From the NCBI RefSeq assembly GCF_003014615.1, contig NZ_PYGI01000013.1:59460-123459 (forward strand): a stretch of DNA of 64,000 nucleotides. Direction: 5' to 3'. The stretch is from Marinobacterium halophilum. Its GTDB lineage: Bacteria > Pseudomonadota > Gammaproteobacteria > Pseudomonadales > Balneatricaceae. Position 1 is the first letter of the stretch. Each line of letters begins with the position of its first letter. The notes under the pieces were generated by a model. It was not told the origin of the DNA. It made no database searches and saw only the letters and a program-made list of their open reading frames with translations. Positions 9,963 to 17,810 of the stretch are shown in pieces. A program made the position numbers and the translations under genes.

Positions 9963-10169
9963 TCAATGTAACGAAGGGTTTGATTGAATTGCAGAAACAC
10001 CGGACATTCCACCCCAATGCGCTTCACGTCCTTCGCGCCAGCCACTCATCCAATGACTGCGCATTTCAACTGTCTGAACCGGACAATCTTCACGGGAACG
10101 CCCGTTGATGCCAGCCATGAATCCACGATTGAACAGAGTAGAGGTACGATCCCGTTTCTGTTTCTTCAT
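9963..10169 (-). CDS. rmf: Ribosome modulation factor
   Basis: 68 residues; binds 70S ribosomes in stationary phase or starvation and drives dimerisation to inactive 100S particles. The MKKQKRDR start, RGFMAGINGRS and CPVQTVEMRSHWMSGWREG segments match E. coli Rmf (MKRQKRDR..., 55 residues) almost position for position. The ATG at 10169 follows GAGGC at a good distance; a start four codons earlier is less likely. The C-terminus carries about 15 extra residues relative to E. coli. A clean -10 lies just upstream, consistent with a short leader. Confidence 0.93.
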   Translation of the reverse strand: MKKQKRDRTSTLFNRGFMAGINGRSREDCPVQTVEMRSHWMSGWREGREAHWGGMSGVSAIQSNPSLH

Positions 10170-10189
10170 ATAGCGCCTCACATATTCTG

Positions 10190-10195
10190 ATTATA
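10190..10195 (-). promoter_or_regulatory. -10 element of the rmf promoter
   Basis: On the minus strand GTATAAT reads toward rmf, about 20 bases before its start codon. No matching TTGACA-type -35 at 17 bases, which would fit a stationary-phase sigma-S dependent promoter, but that is inference. Confidence 0.45.
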
Positions 10196-10432
10196 CTGTC
10201 CCCGGCCGTTGAACCGTTTTGGCCGAGGATGCGCGTTTTCGATCGATTCTCTGTGACGTCACACCCCTATTGATATCTGAAAATGCAGGCCGTTGCGATT
10301 TAAAAAAACTATGTTGTTACCGTACTGTCATAAAGTTTATCCGAGCGCAGTTGCAGCATTACCTTGAAAAACAAACAGTTATAAATTCTTCGCCCGTGTG
10401 GGCGACGCATTGAATTTTTTTCACCTTGTAGT

Positions 10433-10460
10433 CAGTCAGGATTAAGCGTAATCCTGACTG
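10433..10460. repeat. Perfect 12-bp inverted repeat before rlmKL
   Basis: CAGTCAGGATTA, loop AGCG, then TAATCCTGACTG: a perfect 12-base stem with a four-base loop, ending 29 bases before the rlmKL start codon. No U-tract follows on either strand, so it is not a standard terminator. It sits in a 308-base gap that also holds the rmf promoter and a smaller CGCCC/GGGCG hairpin near 10391-10404. It could be an operator for a dimeric regulator or a leader-RNA hairpin. Confidence 0.85.
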
Positions 10461-10489
10461 GCGCATCAGTATCGGAGTCACCCAGCGTC

Positions 10490-12637
10490 ATGAAACTCTT
10501 TATCACCTGCCCCAAGGGACTGGAAAATCTGCTTCAGGAGGAGGTTATCGGTCTGGGAGGCCAGAATACCCGCCAGACCGTTGCCGGGGTGTATGCCGAA
10601 GGTGAGCTGGAACTGGCCTATCGGATCTGCCTCTGGTCACGCTTGGGTAACCGGGTGCTGATGCCGCTGGTTGAGGGCGAAGCGGAAGAGGCAGATGCAC
10701 TGTACGAGCTGGTGCAGCAAGTCGATTGGTTGGCGCATTTGCGTCCCTCCGGTACGCTGACGGTTGACTTCAATGGCCGTTCGCAAGGAATCAATAACAC
10801 CCATTTTGGTGCGCTGAAGGTCAAGGATGCGATCGTTGACCAGATCCGTACCTCAACAGGGCAGCGGCCGACGGTGGAGCGTAATCAGCCGGATCTGCGC
10901 ATCAATGTGCATTTGCATCGAGGCAAGGCAACGGTGGCGCTGGACCTGTCCGGTGAAAGCCTGCATCGACGTGGTTATCGCCTTAAGGCCGGTGCCGCAC
11001 CAATGAAGGAAAACCTGGCTGCTGCTGTGCTGATGCGTGCGGGCTGGCCGATGGAGGTTGCGGAAGCGCCGGTATTGGATCCGATGTGCGGGTCCGGCAC
11101 GCTGTTGATCGAAGCGGCGTTGATGGCGGCGGATATTGCGCCAGGCCTGTTCCGTCAGCGGTTTGGTTTCAGTCGCTGGCTCGAGCATGATGGGCGTCTT
11201 TGGGCGCAACTGCACGAAGAGGCCAAGCAGCGCCGGGAACAGGGGCTGCAGTCATTGTCCAATCACTATTACGGTTTCGATGCTGATGCGTCGGTGCTGG
11301 ATCGCGCCCGTGAAAATGCCCAGCGTGCCGGTGTGGCCGATCACATTCAGTTTGCCCAGCGCCCGCTGGAGCAGCTTGAATCCCCGGCTGATGTGGTGCC
11401 TGGGCTGATGGTCACCAATCCGCCTTACGGTGAGCGTTTGGGTGAGACCTCTTCATTGATGTTCCTGTATCGCACCCTGGGAGAGATTCTCAAGACGCGC
11501 TTTGTCGGTTGGCAGGCGGCAGTCTTTACCGGCAATCCGGACCTGTGCAAGGTGATGAAGCTGCGGGCCGATCGCCAGTACCGCATGTTCAACGGTGCCA
11601 TTGACAGCAAACTGTTGCTGTTCAAGGTACACGAGCGTGAAGAGGTCGAGCTGCCGATAACCCCGACGGATGCGGAAGCGCCGGCAGTGTTGTCCGAGCA
11701 GGCTCAAATGTTTGCCAATCGCTTGAAGAAAAACATCAAGCAACTGGCGCGCTGGGTCAAGCGTGAAGAGATCAGTTGCTACCGTGCCTATGACGCCGAT
11801 ATGCCTGAATATGCGGTTGCCGTCGATATTTATCCGGGCCATGCAGTGGTACAGGAATACGCGCCGCCGGCTTCGGTTGATCCGGTGAAAGCGTTTTCAC
11901 GTCTGCAGGATGTCATGCGTGCACTGCCCGTGGTGCTTGAGTTGCCGGCAGAACGGGTGGTGCTGAAACAGCGTAAGCGTCAGCAGGGGCAGCAACAGTA
12001 CGAGCGCCACAGTCAGACCGGCACCTTCATGGAAGTGCTGGAGCATGGCTGCAAGTTGCGCGTTAACCTCTATGACTATCTCGATACGGGTCTGTTCCTG
12101 GATCATCGCCCGGTACGCCGCATGTTGCAGCAGCAGGCAGCGGGCAAGGATGTACTAAACCTGTTCTGTTATACCGCGACTGCCAGCGTACATGCCGGTG
12201 TTGGTGGTGCGAACACCACAACCAGCGTCGACATGTCGGCGACCTATCTGGAGTGGGCGCGCAAGAACATGGAATTGAACGGCTTGCCCAAGGCACGGCA
12301 CAAGCTGGTACAGTCAGACTGTTTCAAGTGGCTGGAGCAGCCGCATGGCGAACAGTACGATCTGATCTTCATGGACCCGCCGACGTTCTCCAATTCCAAG
12401 CGCATGCAGGATGTACTGGATGTTCAGCGTGACCATGTGCGTCTGGTCAAGGGGGCGATGGCGCTGTTGAGACCCGAAGGTTTGCTGATTTTCTCCAACA
12501 ATTACCGTCGTTTCGTGATTGATCGCGACAGCTTGTCTGATTTCGATATCAACGACATCAGCGCCAAGACACTGGACCCGGACTTCAAGCGCAACACGAA
12601 GATCCACAGCTGCTTCGAGATCCGCCACCGCAAATAA
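10490..12637 (+). CDS. rlmL: Bifunctional 23S rRNA methyltransferase RlmKL
   Basis: Methylates 23S rRNA at m2G2445 (RlmL half) and m7G2069 (RlmK half) during 50S assembly. 715 residues (E. coli 702). A THUMP RNA-binding domain covers roughly residues 1-160 (MKLFITCPKGLENLL start, RTSTGQRPTV). The RlmL half has DPMCGSGTLLIEAALMA for SAM binding and the catalytic NPPYGER; the RlmK half has DVLNLFCYTATASVHA and MDPPTFSNSKRM. Both halves look complete. It follows rmf divergently across a gap that contains a striking inverted repeat. Confidence 0.96.
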   Translation: MKLFITCPKGLENLLQEEVIGLGGQNTRQTVAGVYAEGELELAYRICLWSRLGNRVLMPLVEGEAEEADALYELVQQVDWLAHLRPSGTLTVDFNGRSQGINNTHFGALKVKDAIVDQIRTSTGQRPTVERNQPDLRINVHLHRGKATVALDLSGESLHRRGYRLKAGAAPMKENLAAAVLMRAGWPMEVAEAPVLDPMCGSGTLLIEAALMAADIAPGLFRQRFGFSRWLEHDGRLWAQLHEEAKQRREQGLQSLSNHYYGFDADASVLDRARENAQRAGVADHIQFAQRPLEQLESPADVVPGLMVTNPPYGERLGETSSLMFLYRTLGEILKTRFVGWQAAVFTGNPDLCKVMKLRADRQYRMFNGAIDSKLLLFKVHEREEVELPITPTDAEAPAVLSEQAQMFANRLKKNIKQLARWVKREEISCYRAYDADMPEYAVAVDIYPGHAVVQEYAPPASVDPVKAFSRLQDVMRALPVVLELPAERVVLKQRKRQQGQQQYERHSQTGTFMEVLEHGCKLRVNLYDYLDTGLFLDHRPVRRMLQQQAAGKDVLNLFCYTATASVHAGVGGANTTTSVDMSATYLEWARKNMELNGLPKARHKLVQSDCFKWLEQPHGEQYDLIFMDPPTFSNSKRMQDVLDVQRDHVRLVKGAMALLRPEGLLIFSNNYRRFVIDRDSLSDFDINDISAKTLDPDFKRNTKIHSCFEIRHRK

Positions 12638-12709
12638 TGCGTCTGTGTCATGCTCTGGTGAGTATTGGCACAGAACCTGCTTCTCCGTGAGTCACTTGAG
12701 GCTCGGTTT

Positions 12710-12738
12710 GTCTGCCGCCCTATGAATGGGCGGCAGAC
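12710..12738 (+). terminator. Strong hairpin after rlmKL
   Basis: Eleven-base perfect GC-rich stem GTCTGCCGCCC / GGGCGGCAGAC around loop TATGAAT, 72 bases past the rlmKL stop and about 100 before amt. Only a weak T content follows, so termination is likely but not classical. Confidence 0.55.
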
Positions 12739-12836
12739 ACTAACATTCGATCAGATTCGGTGCCGAGTGCGATGGTGATTGTGCTGCATTTTAGTGCGGT
12801 CGCCCACTTATGGAACACATTGACGGAGGGGTTGGC

Positions 12837-14048
12837 GTGGAATCGATCAGTAGTGCGATCAGCGAGCTGTCGCAAAGTGCAAATACAATGTTCATCCTGT
12901 TGGGAGCGATCATGGTATTTGCCATGCATGCAGGGTTTGCGTTTCTGGAAGTCGGCACTGTGCGCCGAAAAAATCAGGTTAATGCGCTCGCCAAGATCAT
13001 GAGTGACTTCGGTTTCTCGGCACTGGCCTATCTGTTTGTCGGTTATTGGATCGCGTATGGGGTGACGTTCTACGACAGTGCCGCAGTGCTGTCCGAGCGC
13101 AATGGCTATGATCTGGTCAAGTTCTTCTTCCTGATGACCTTTGCGGCGGCTATCCCGGCCATTATCTCCGGTGGCATTGCCGAGCGTGGCCGATTCTGGC
13201 CGTTTCTGCTGGGCTCGGCGCTGGTTGTCGGCTGCGTATATCCAGTGTTCGAGGGGATTGCCTGGAACGGAAACTACGGTATCCAGGCCTGGCTGGAAAG
13301 CCGATTTGGTGCGCCTTTCCATGATTTTGCCGGCTCTGTCGTGGTGCATGGTGTCGGCGGCTGGTTGGCGTTGGTCGCGGTGGTGTTGCTGGGGGTCCGT
13401 CACGGTCGCTATAAGGGTGGTCGTCTGGTGGCATTCCCGCCGTCCAATATCCCGTTTCTGGCGCTGGGAGCATGGATTCTCTGTATCGGCTGGTTCGGCT
13501 TCAATGTGATGTCGGCGCAAACGCTGGATGGCATTTCCGGCCTGGTTGCCGTCAACAGCTTGATGGCCATGGTTGGTGGCATTATCAGTGCGCTGATTGC
13601 CGGTCGTAATGACCCCGGCTTTATCCATAACGGCCCGTTGGCAGGTCTGGTTGCCGTGTGTGCAGGGTCTGATGTGATGCACCCGTTCGGTGCGCTGGTC
13701 GTCGGTGCAGTGGCCGGTGTGCTGTTTGTCTGGGTGTTTACCCAAGTGCAGAACCGCTGGAAAATTGATGATGTGCTGGGGGTTTGGCCGCTGCATGGGT
13801 TGTGTGGCGTGTGGGGCGGTATTGCCGCCGGTATCTTTGGCAGTGAAGCACTGGGTGGTCTGGGTGGTGTCAGCCTGATGTCGCAGCTGCTGGGTACGGC
13901 GCTGGGGGTGTTGATCGCTGTGGTGGGTGGTTTGATCGTGTATGGCTTGATCAAGCAGGTTGTTGGCCTACGGCTGGATGCTGAAGCCGAATATAACGGT
14001 GCGGATCTGAGCATACACCGGATTGAATCGACGTCCGAAGATCGCTGA
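12837..14048 (+). CDS. amt: Ammonium transporter (Amt family)
   Basis: Inner-membrane channel for ammonium/ammonia, 403 residues with about eleven hydrophobic helices. GFAFLEVGTVR near the start, HDFAGSVVVHGVGG (the conserved Asp and first pore His) and WPLHGLCGVWGG (second pore His) give the twin-histidine signature. GTG 12837 is chosen since GGAGG lies seven bases upstream; the frame also has ATG 12810, inside which that ribosome site would fall. No glnK partner is adjacent, unlike the common glnK-amtB pair, and the C-terminal tail is short. Followed by a strong bidirectional terminator. Confidence 0.93.
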   Translation: MESISSAISELSQSANTMFILLGAIMVFAMHAGFAFLEVGTVRRKNQVNALAKIMSDFGFSALAYLFVGYWIAYGVTFYDSAAVLSERNGYDLVKFFFLMTFAAAIPAIISGGIAERGRFWPFLLGSALVVGCVYPVFEGIAWNGNYGIQAWLESRFGAPFHDFAGSVVVHGVGGWLALVAVVLLGVRHGRYKGGRLVAFPPSNIPFLALGAWILCIGWFGFNVMSAQTLDGISGLVAVNSLMAMVGGIISALIAGRNDPGFIHNGPLAGLVAVCAGSDVMHPFGALVVGAVAGVLFVWVFTQVQNRWKIDDVLGVWPLHGLCGVWGGIAAGIFGSEALGGLGGVSLMSQLLGTALGVLIAVVGGLIVYGLIKQVVGLRLDAEAEYNGADLSIHRIESTSEDR

Positions 14049-14071
14049 TGCCTTGATAAAAGGGATGCATA

Positions 14072-14110
14072 AAAAAATCCGCGACCCTGGTAAGGGCTCG
14101 CGGATTTTTT
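14072..14110. terminator. Bidirectional Rho-independent terminator
   Basis: A 13-base stem, AAAAAATCCGCGA at 14072-14084 with TCGCGGATTTTTT at 14098-14110, giving a T-run on each strand. It serves both amt (plus) and slyD (minus), which converge here. Confidence 0.92.
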
Positions 14111-14152
14111 ACAATTGCATGCCGGACGGTGTGACCGGCGGTGCAAGGGGAA

Positions 14153-14635
14153 TCAGTGGTCGTGACCACCCGCGCCGTGGGCGTGGCCATGTTCCATTTC
14201 TTCGTCGGTCGCGCCACGGACTTCAACAACTTCCACGTCGAACGTCAGGGTCTGGCCAGCCAGCGGGTGGTTGCCATCCAGAGTGATGTTGTCACCCTCG
14301 ATCTTGACCACAGTTACCGGCTGCTCGCCCCAAGGTGTCTGTGCCATGAACTGCATGCCGGTCTCGATGTTGTCGATACCTGCGAATGCGCTGCGCTCTA
14401 CGTCCTGAACCAGTTCGTCACGTACGGGGCCGTAACCTTCTTCAGGCTCAACGGTAACCTGCAGGCTGTCGCCAACGGTTTTGCCGACCAGTGCATTTTC
14501 CAGACCCGGAATGATGTTGCTTGCGCCGTGCAGGTATGCCAGCGGTTCCTGACCATTGGAGCTGTCCAGTACAGTACCTTCGGCGTTGGTCAGAGTGTAG
14601 TGGATGGATACAACGGATTTTTCAGCGATCTGCAT
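14153..14635 (-). CDS. slyD: FKBP-type peptidyl-prolyl isomerase SlyD
   Basis: Cytoplasmic prolyl isomerase and chaperone that also binds nickel. 160 residues: MQIAEKSVVSIHYTL and LAYLHGASNIIPGLENAL form the FKBP domain, with the IF chaperone insert between (VEPEEGYGP onward). The tail HGHAHGAGGHDH is a short metal-binding His-rich segment like that of SlyD, though briefer than in E. coli. Terminates at the shared bidirectional terminator 3' of amt. No operon partner. Confidence 0.93.
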   Translation of the reverse strand: MQIAEKSVVSIHYTLTNAEGTVLDSSNGQEPLAYLHGASNIIPGLENALVGKTVGDSLQVTVEPEEGYGPVRDELVQDVERSAFAGIDNIETGMQFMAQTPWGEQPVTVVKIEGDNITLDGNHPLAGQTLTFDVEVVEVRGATDEEMEHGHAHGAGGHDH

Positions 14636-14786
14636 CAGGGGTCTCCTGGTTACTCAGAGATGCGTCGATGCACAGGCTACCCGCTTGCAAACCCCTGCCA
14701 GTGAGACACAGGGCTTCTTGAGCCGGTAACAGGGCAGCTTGGCAGGGCTCCCGGTTAGTTTGGGGCACATGCTAACGGTCGTACCT

Positions 14787-14814
14787 TGCAGGCGCAACCC
14801 GAAACGCGCCTGCA
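14787..14814 (+). repeat. Hairpin in the leader of the renalase-like gene
   Basis: Nine-base perfect stem TGCAGGCGC / GCGCCTGCA around a ten-base loop, 56 bases before the start codon at 14870. It lies in the 234-base divergent gap between slyD and the flavoprotein gene. No U-tract follows. Role unknown. Confidence 0.5.
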
Positions 14815-14869
14815 GGTGATCCCAGGTTAATAAAAAGGCGTATTGTAAGGTTTTTCAGGGGGGTAACAG

Positions 14870-15853
14870 ATGATTCAGCTGGAAGAACGGATTGCAGTTG
14901 TGGGTGCAGGACTGGCCGGAAGTCTGGTGGCACATGCTTTGGCGCAACGGGGTGCCAAGCCTGAGGTGTTTGATAAAAGTCGTGGCACCGGAGGGCGGTT
15001 GTCGGCTGCCCGTCTGGGTTCAATGAGTGCAGATTTGGGGGCGCCGGTTGTGGAACAGCCGGTTGCGGCGCGCCTGTTGGCGCAGTGTGCAACGCTGCCG
15101 TTGGAGGCGTGGGAGCATAAAGCGGCCGATTTTGAGGGGGTAGCCGCCGCAGCAGTGGGGCGCTATGTGGCGGTTCCCCGCGCCAGTGCCCTGACGCGAC
15201 ATCTGTTGCAGGATATCCCGCTGCATACGCAGGTACGGGTCACGGCTGTAGAGGCGGCTGCATCTGGGGGCTGGCATTTGCTCAGCGAGCAGGGCGAAAC
15301 CTATGGCCCCTTTGCCCGGGTTGTTATCGCAGCGCCGGCTCCCCAGGCCGTGCCGCTGTTGGCATCAGCACCTGCCTTGCAACGCGCGGCGGCGGGCGTC
15401 AACATGTCGCCCTGCTGGGTATTGGTGGTGCAGTTGCCGGTCCGCCCTGAATCGGTGGCACAGCTGGACTGGCTGGAAGCTGGAGATGATGTGTTGGCCC
15501 GGGCGTGCCGTGACAGCAGCAAGCCGGGGCGCGGTGAGGGTGAAGTGTGGCAGTTGCAGGCGAGTTCAGACTGGTCACAGCGGTATTGTGAGGCCGAGCC
15601 GGACTGGGTGGCTGAACAGTTGCTGGAAACATTTGCACAGCAGATCGGGGTGCCACTACAGCCGTTGCAGCAACGGGTGCATCGCTGGTTATATGCCGAT
15701 GTGGCAGAGGCTCCACTCGTGCCTTCACTCGCGTCTCCGCTGTCGTCTGACCATACGTTGGGTATCTGTGGTGACTGGGTAGGCGGTGGTGGTGCTGCCG
15801 GGGCGGTCACCAGTGCCGAGGCGTTGATCGCCGCGCTGGAGGCTGGTCGCTGA
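14870..15853 (+). CDS. FAD-dependent oxidoreductase, renalase-like
   Basis: 327 residues. IAVVGAGLAGSLVAHALAQRG is an N-terminal GxGxxG FAD-binding fold, followed by VFDKSRGTGGRLS, a segment typical of bacterial renalase-like amine oxidoreductases. GICGDWVGGGGAAGAVTSA near the C-terminus is the second FAD contact. Bacterial renalases oxidise off-isomers of reduced nicotinamide cofactors; whether this one does is inferred. GGGGG lies a few bases before the ATG. It precedes the moxR operon by 48 bases and may be cotranscribed. Confidence 0.75.
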   Translation: MIQLEERIAVVGAGLAGSLVAHALAQRGAKPEVFDKSRGTGGRLSAARLGSMSADLGAPVVEQPVAARLLAQCATLPLEAWEHKAADFEGVAAAAVGRYVAVPRASALTRHLLQDIPLHTQVRVTAVEAAASGGWHLLSEQGETYGPFARVVIAAPAPQAVPLLASAPALQRAAAGVNMSPCWVLVVQLPVRPESVAQLDWLEAGDDVLARACRDSSKPGRGEGEVWQLQASSDWSQRYCEAEPDWVAEQLLETFAQQIGVPLQPLQQRVHRWLYADVAEAPLVPSLASPLSSDHTLGICGDWVGGGGAAGAVTSAEALIAALEAGR

Positions 15854-15901
15854 CCGGTCGTTGGCGGTAGACTTACAGCCAAACTTTGAGGGAGCGTTGT
15901 T

Positions 15902-16843
15902 GTGGCTGAAGCAGAACCGGTAAGGAAGCATGTAGAGCAGGCGCTGGAGGCACTGTCTGGTGTTTTGTTGGGAAAGGAGAAGCAGATTCGACTGGCACTG
16001 ACCTGCCTGCTGGCACAAGGGCACCTGCTGATTGAAGATGTTCCGGGTATGGGTAAAACCACGTTGGCACATGCGTTGGCGCGAGTGCTGGGTGTGGCGG
16101 ATACACGTATTCAGTTCACCAGTGACATGTTGCCGGCCGATATCATTGGGGTATCGGTGTTTGATGCCAATGACAGCCGTTTCCGTTTTCACCCCGGGCC
16201 GGTATTCACTCAGCTGTTGCTGGCAGACGAGATCAACCGGGCGACTCCGAAAACACAATCGGCGCTGCTGGAGGCGATGGAGGAGGGGCAGGTCAGCGTG
16301 GATGGTGAGCGGTTTACATTACCAACGCCGTTTTTTGTCATTGCAACGCAGAACCCTTCCAGTCAGTTTGGTACGTTTCCGCTGCCAGAATCCCAGTTGG
16401 ACCGTTTTCTGATGCGGATCACGCTGGGCTATCCGGCCCCGGAGGTTGAGCGTCAGCTGCTGGCTGGAGGGGGTACTCATCTCCAGGCCAGGCAATTGGC
16501 TCAATGTTTGACTCCTGAGCAGCTGCTGCAGGCGCAAGCGGCTTGCCGACAGGTACATGCCTCTTCCAGCCTTATCGGCTATGTGCAGCGCCTATTGCAG
16601 CACACGCGCGATGCGGTCGGGTTCAGTTATGGTGTATCCCCGCGTGGCGGGCTAGCGCTGCTGCGGTGTGCGCGTACCTGGGCCTGGCTGGCCGGGCGTG
16701 ATCACGTGGTGCCCGAAGATGTACAGGCCGTCCTGGATGCGGTAGTGGGGCACCGTATCCGTTCAGCAGATGACCTTGCCGGTCATGAAGGGGATCGTCT
16801 GGTCGCGCAATTGCTGGCTGAGGTGGATGTCATTGGTCAGTGA
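15902..16843 (+). CDS. MoxR-family AAA+ ATPase
   Basis: Chaperone-like AAA+ ATPase of 313 residues. EDVPGMGKTT is Walker A, LLLADEINRATPKTQSALLEAMEE holds Walker B and sensor region split over positions near 110-135, and ATQNPSSQFGTFPLPESQLDRF gives sensor 1 and arginine finger area. Starts at GTG 15902 behind GAGGGAG. First gene of an overlapping operon with a DUF58 protein and TgpA, the usual MoxR-DUF58-transglutaminase arrangement, suggesting assembly or maturation of an envelope protein complex. Confidence 0.92.
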   Translation: MAEAEPVRKHVEQALEALSGVLLGKEKQIRLALTCLLAQGHLLIEDVPGMGKTTLAHALARVLGVADTRIQFTSDMLPADIIGVSVFDANDSRFRFHPGPVFTQLLLADEINRATPKTQSALLEAMEEGQVSVDGERFTLPTPFFVIATQNPSSQFGTFPLPESQLDRFLMRITLGYPAPEVERQLLAGGGTHLQARQLAQCLTPEQLLQAQAACRQVHASSSLIGYVQRLLQHTRDAVGFSYGVSPRGGLALLRCARTWAWLAGRDHVVPEDVQAVLDAVVGHRIRSADDLAGHEGDRLVAQLLAEVDVIGQ

Positions 16844-17810
16844 ATGGCGGCACGCATTACGTGCGCGCATGCGGCGCTGGGTGTTGTCACGGCAGCGACC
16901 GGCCCGTTCCCACCGGTTGACGCAAAACCGGATTTTCATCCTGCCAACTCGTGCAGGCAGTGCTTTTCTGCTGGTGCTGCTGTTGATGTTGGTCATGGCC
17001 ATTAATTATGAAAACAACCTGATCTATGCCCTGACCTTTTTGCTGTTGGGGATCTTTATGGTCGCCATCTTTCATACCTACAGTAATCTGGCCGGTATCG
17101 AGGTGCGGGTGCTGGATGCTGCGCCCTGTTTTGCCACCGAGTCGGCGGGGTTCGAGCTGGAGTTGTGTCGTCACTCGACGCGCAGGTTTGAGCAGCTGAC
17201 GTTCACTCTGGAGCGACAGGGTGAGCCCTGTGTGGTGGATCTGCTACAGCCTCGGCAAGCACTTCGGTTGTATTGTCCTGCGCCTCGGCGTGGCTGGCTC
17301 AATCCTGGCGGGGTTAAAGTGGAGACCACCTATCCTCTGGGGTTGTTTCGTGCCTGGGCATGGCTCAATCTGGACATGAAAACACTGGTCTATCCGCTAC
17401 CGCTGGAAGCGCCATTGCCGGCATCACTGCAGCCGGCGGCCGGCCATGGCCGGGATGCCATTACGCAGCGTAATGGCGATGATGATTTTGCCGGGCTTGA
17501 GCGTTTTCAGCCGGGCATGTCACCGCGCCAGGTTGACTGGAAGAGCTATGCGCGTGGACGCGGTTTGCATGCCAAGCATTTCGCAGGTCATCAGGACCCT
17601 GACCTATGGCTTGACCTGGATGCCTTGGGCAGTGAAGCACTTGAGAAACGTTTATCGCGGTTGACCGCCTGGGTGCTGGAACTGTCGGCTCGTGATGTGC
17701 GTTTCGGGTTACGCCTGGGCCAGTTTGTGCTCACGCCTGCGCGGGGCGAGGGGCATCGTGTCCGAGCGTTGTCTGCATTGGCGCTGTATGGTCTGGAGGA
17801 CGCGTCATGA
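16827..17810 (+). CDS. DUF58 domain protein (VWA-like)
   Basis: 327 residues. Two hydrophobic helices near residues 30-75 anchor it to the inner membrane; the C-terminal half carries the DUF58 core with RDAITQRNGDDDFAGLERF and DVDWKSYARG-like R-Q-V-D-W-K-S-Y-A-R, the family hallmark. DUF58 proteins accompany MoxR ATPases. ATG 16827 overlaps the moxR end by 17 bases with GAGG just upstream; a more distant start at 16770 would overlap by 74 and is less likely. The gene ends in an ATGA overlap with tgpA. Confidence 0.85.
   Translation: MSLVSEWRHALRARMRRWVLSRQRPARSHRLTQNRIFILPTRAGSAFLLVLLLMLVMAINYENNLIYALTFLLLGIFMVAIFHTYSNLAGIEVRVLDAAPCFATESAGFELELCRHSTRRFEQLTFTLERQGEPCVVDLLQPRQALRLYCPAPRRGWLNPGGVKVETTYPLGLFRAWAWLNLDMKTLVYPLPLEAPLPASLQPAAGHGRDAITQRNGDDDFAGLERFQPGMSPRQVDWKSYARGRGLHAKHFAGHQDPDLWLDLDALGSEALEKRLSRLTAWVLELSARDVRFGLRLGQFVLTPARGEGHRVRALSALALYGLEDAS

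Noticed and set aside
10219..10413. 64-codon open frame between rmf and rlmKL
   Set aside because: Starts with TTG without ribosome site and crosses a hairpin; looks like intergenic DNA.
12720..13796. 358-codon open frame on the minus strand
   Set aside because: Antisense to amt; His/Gln/Thr-rich composition is typical of the complement of hydrophobic codons.
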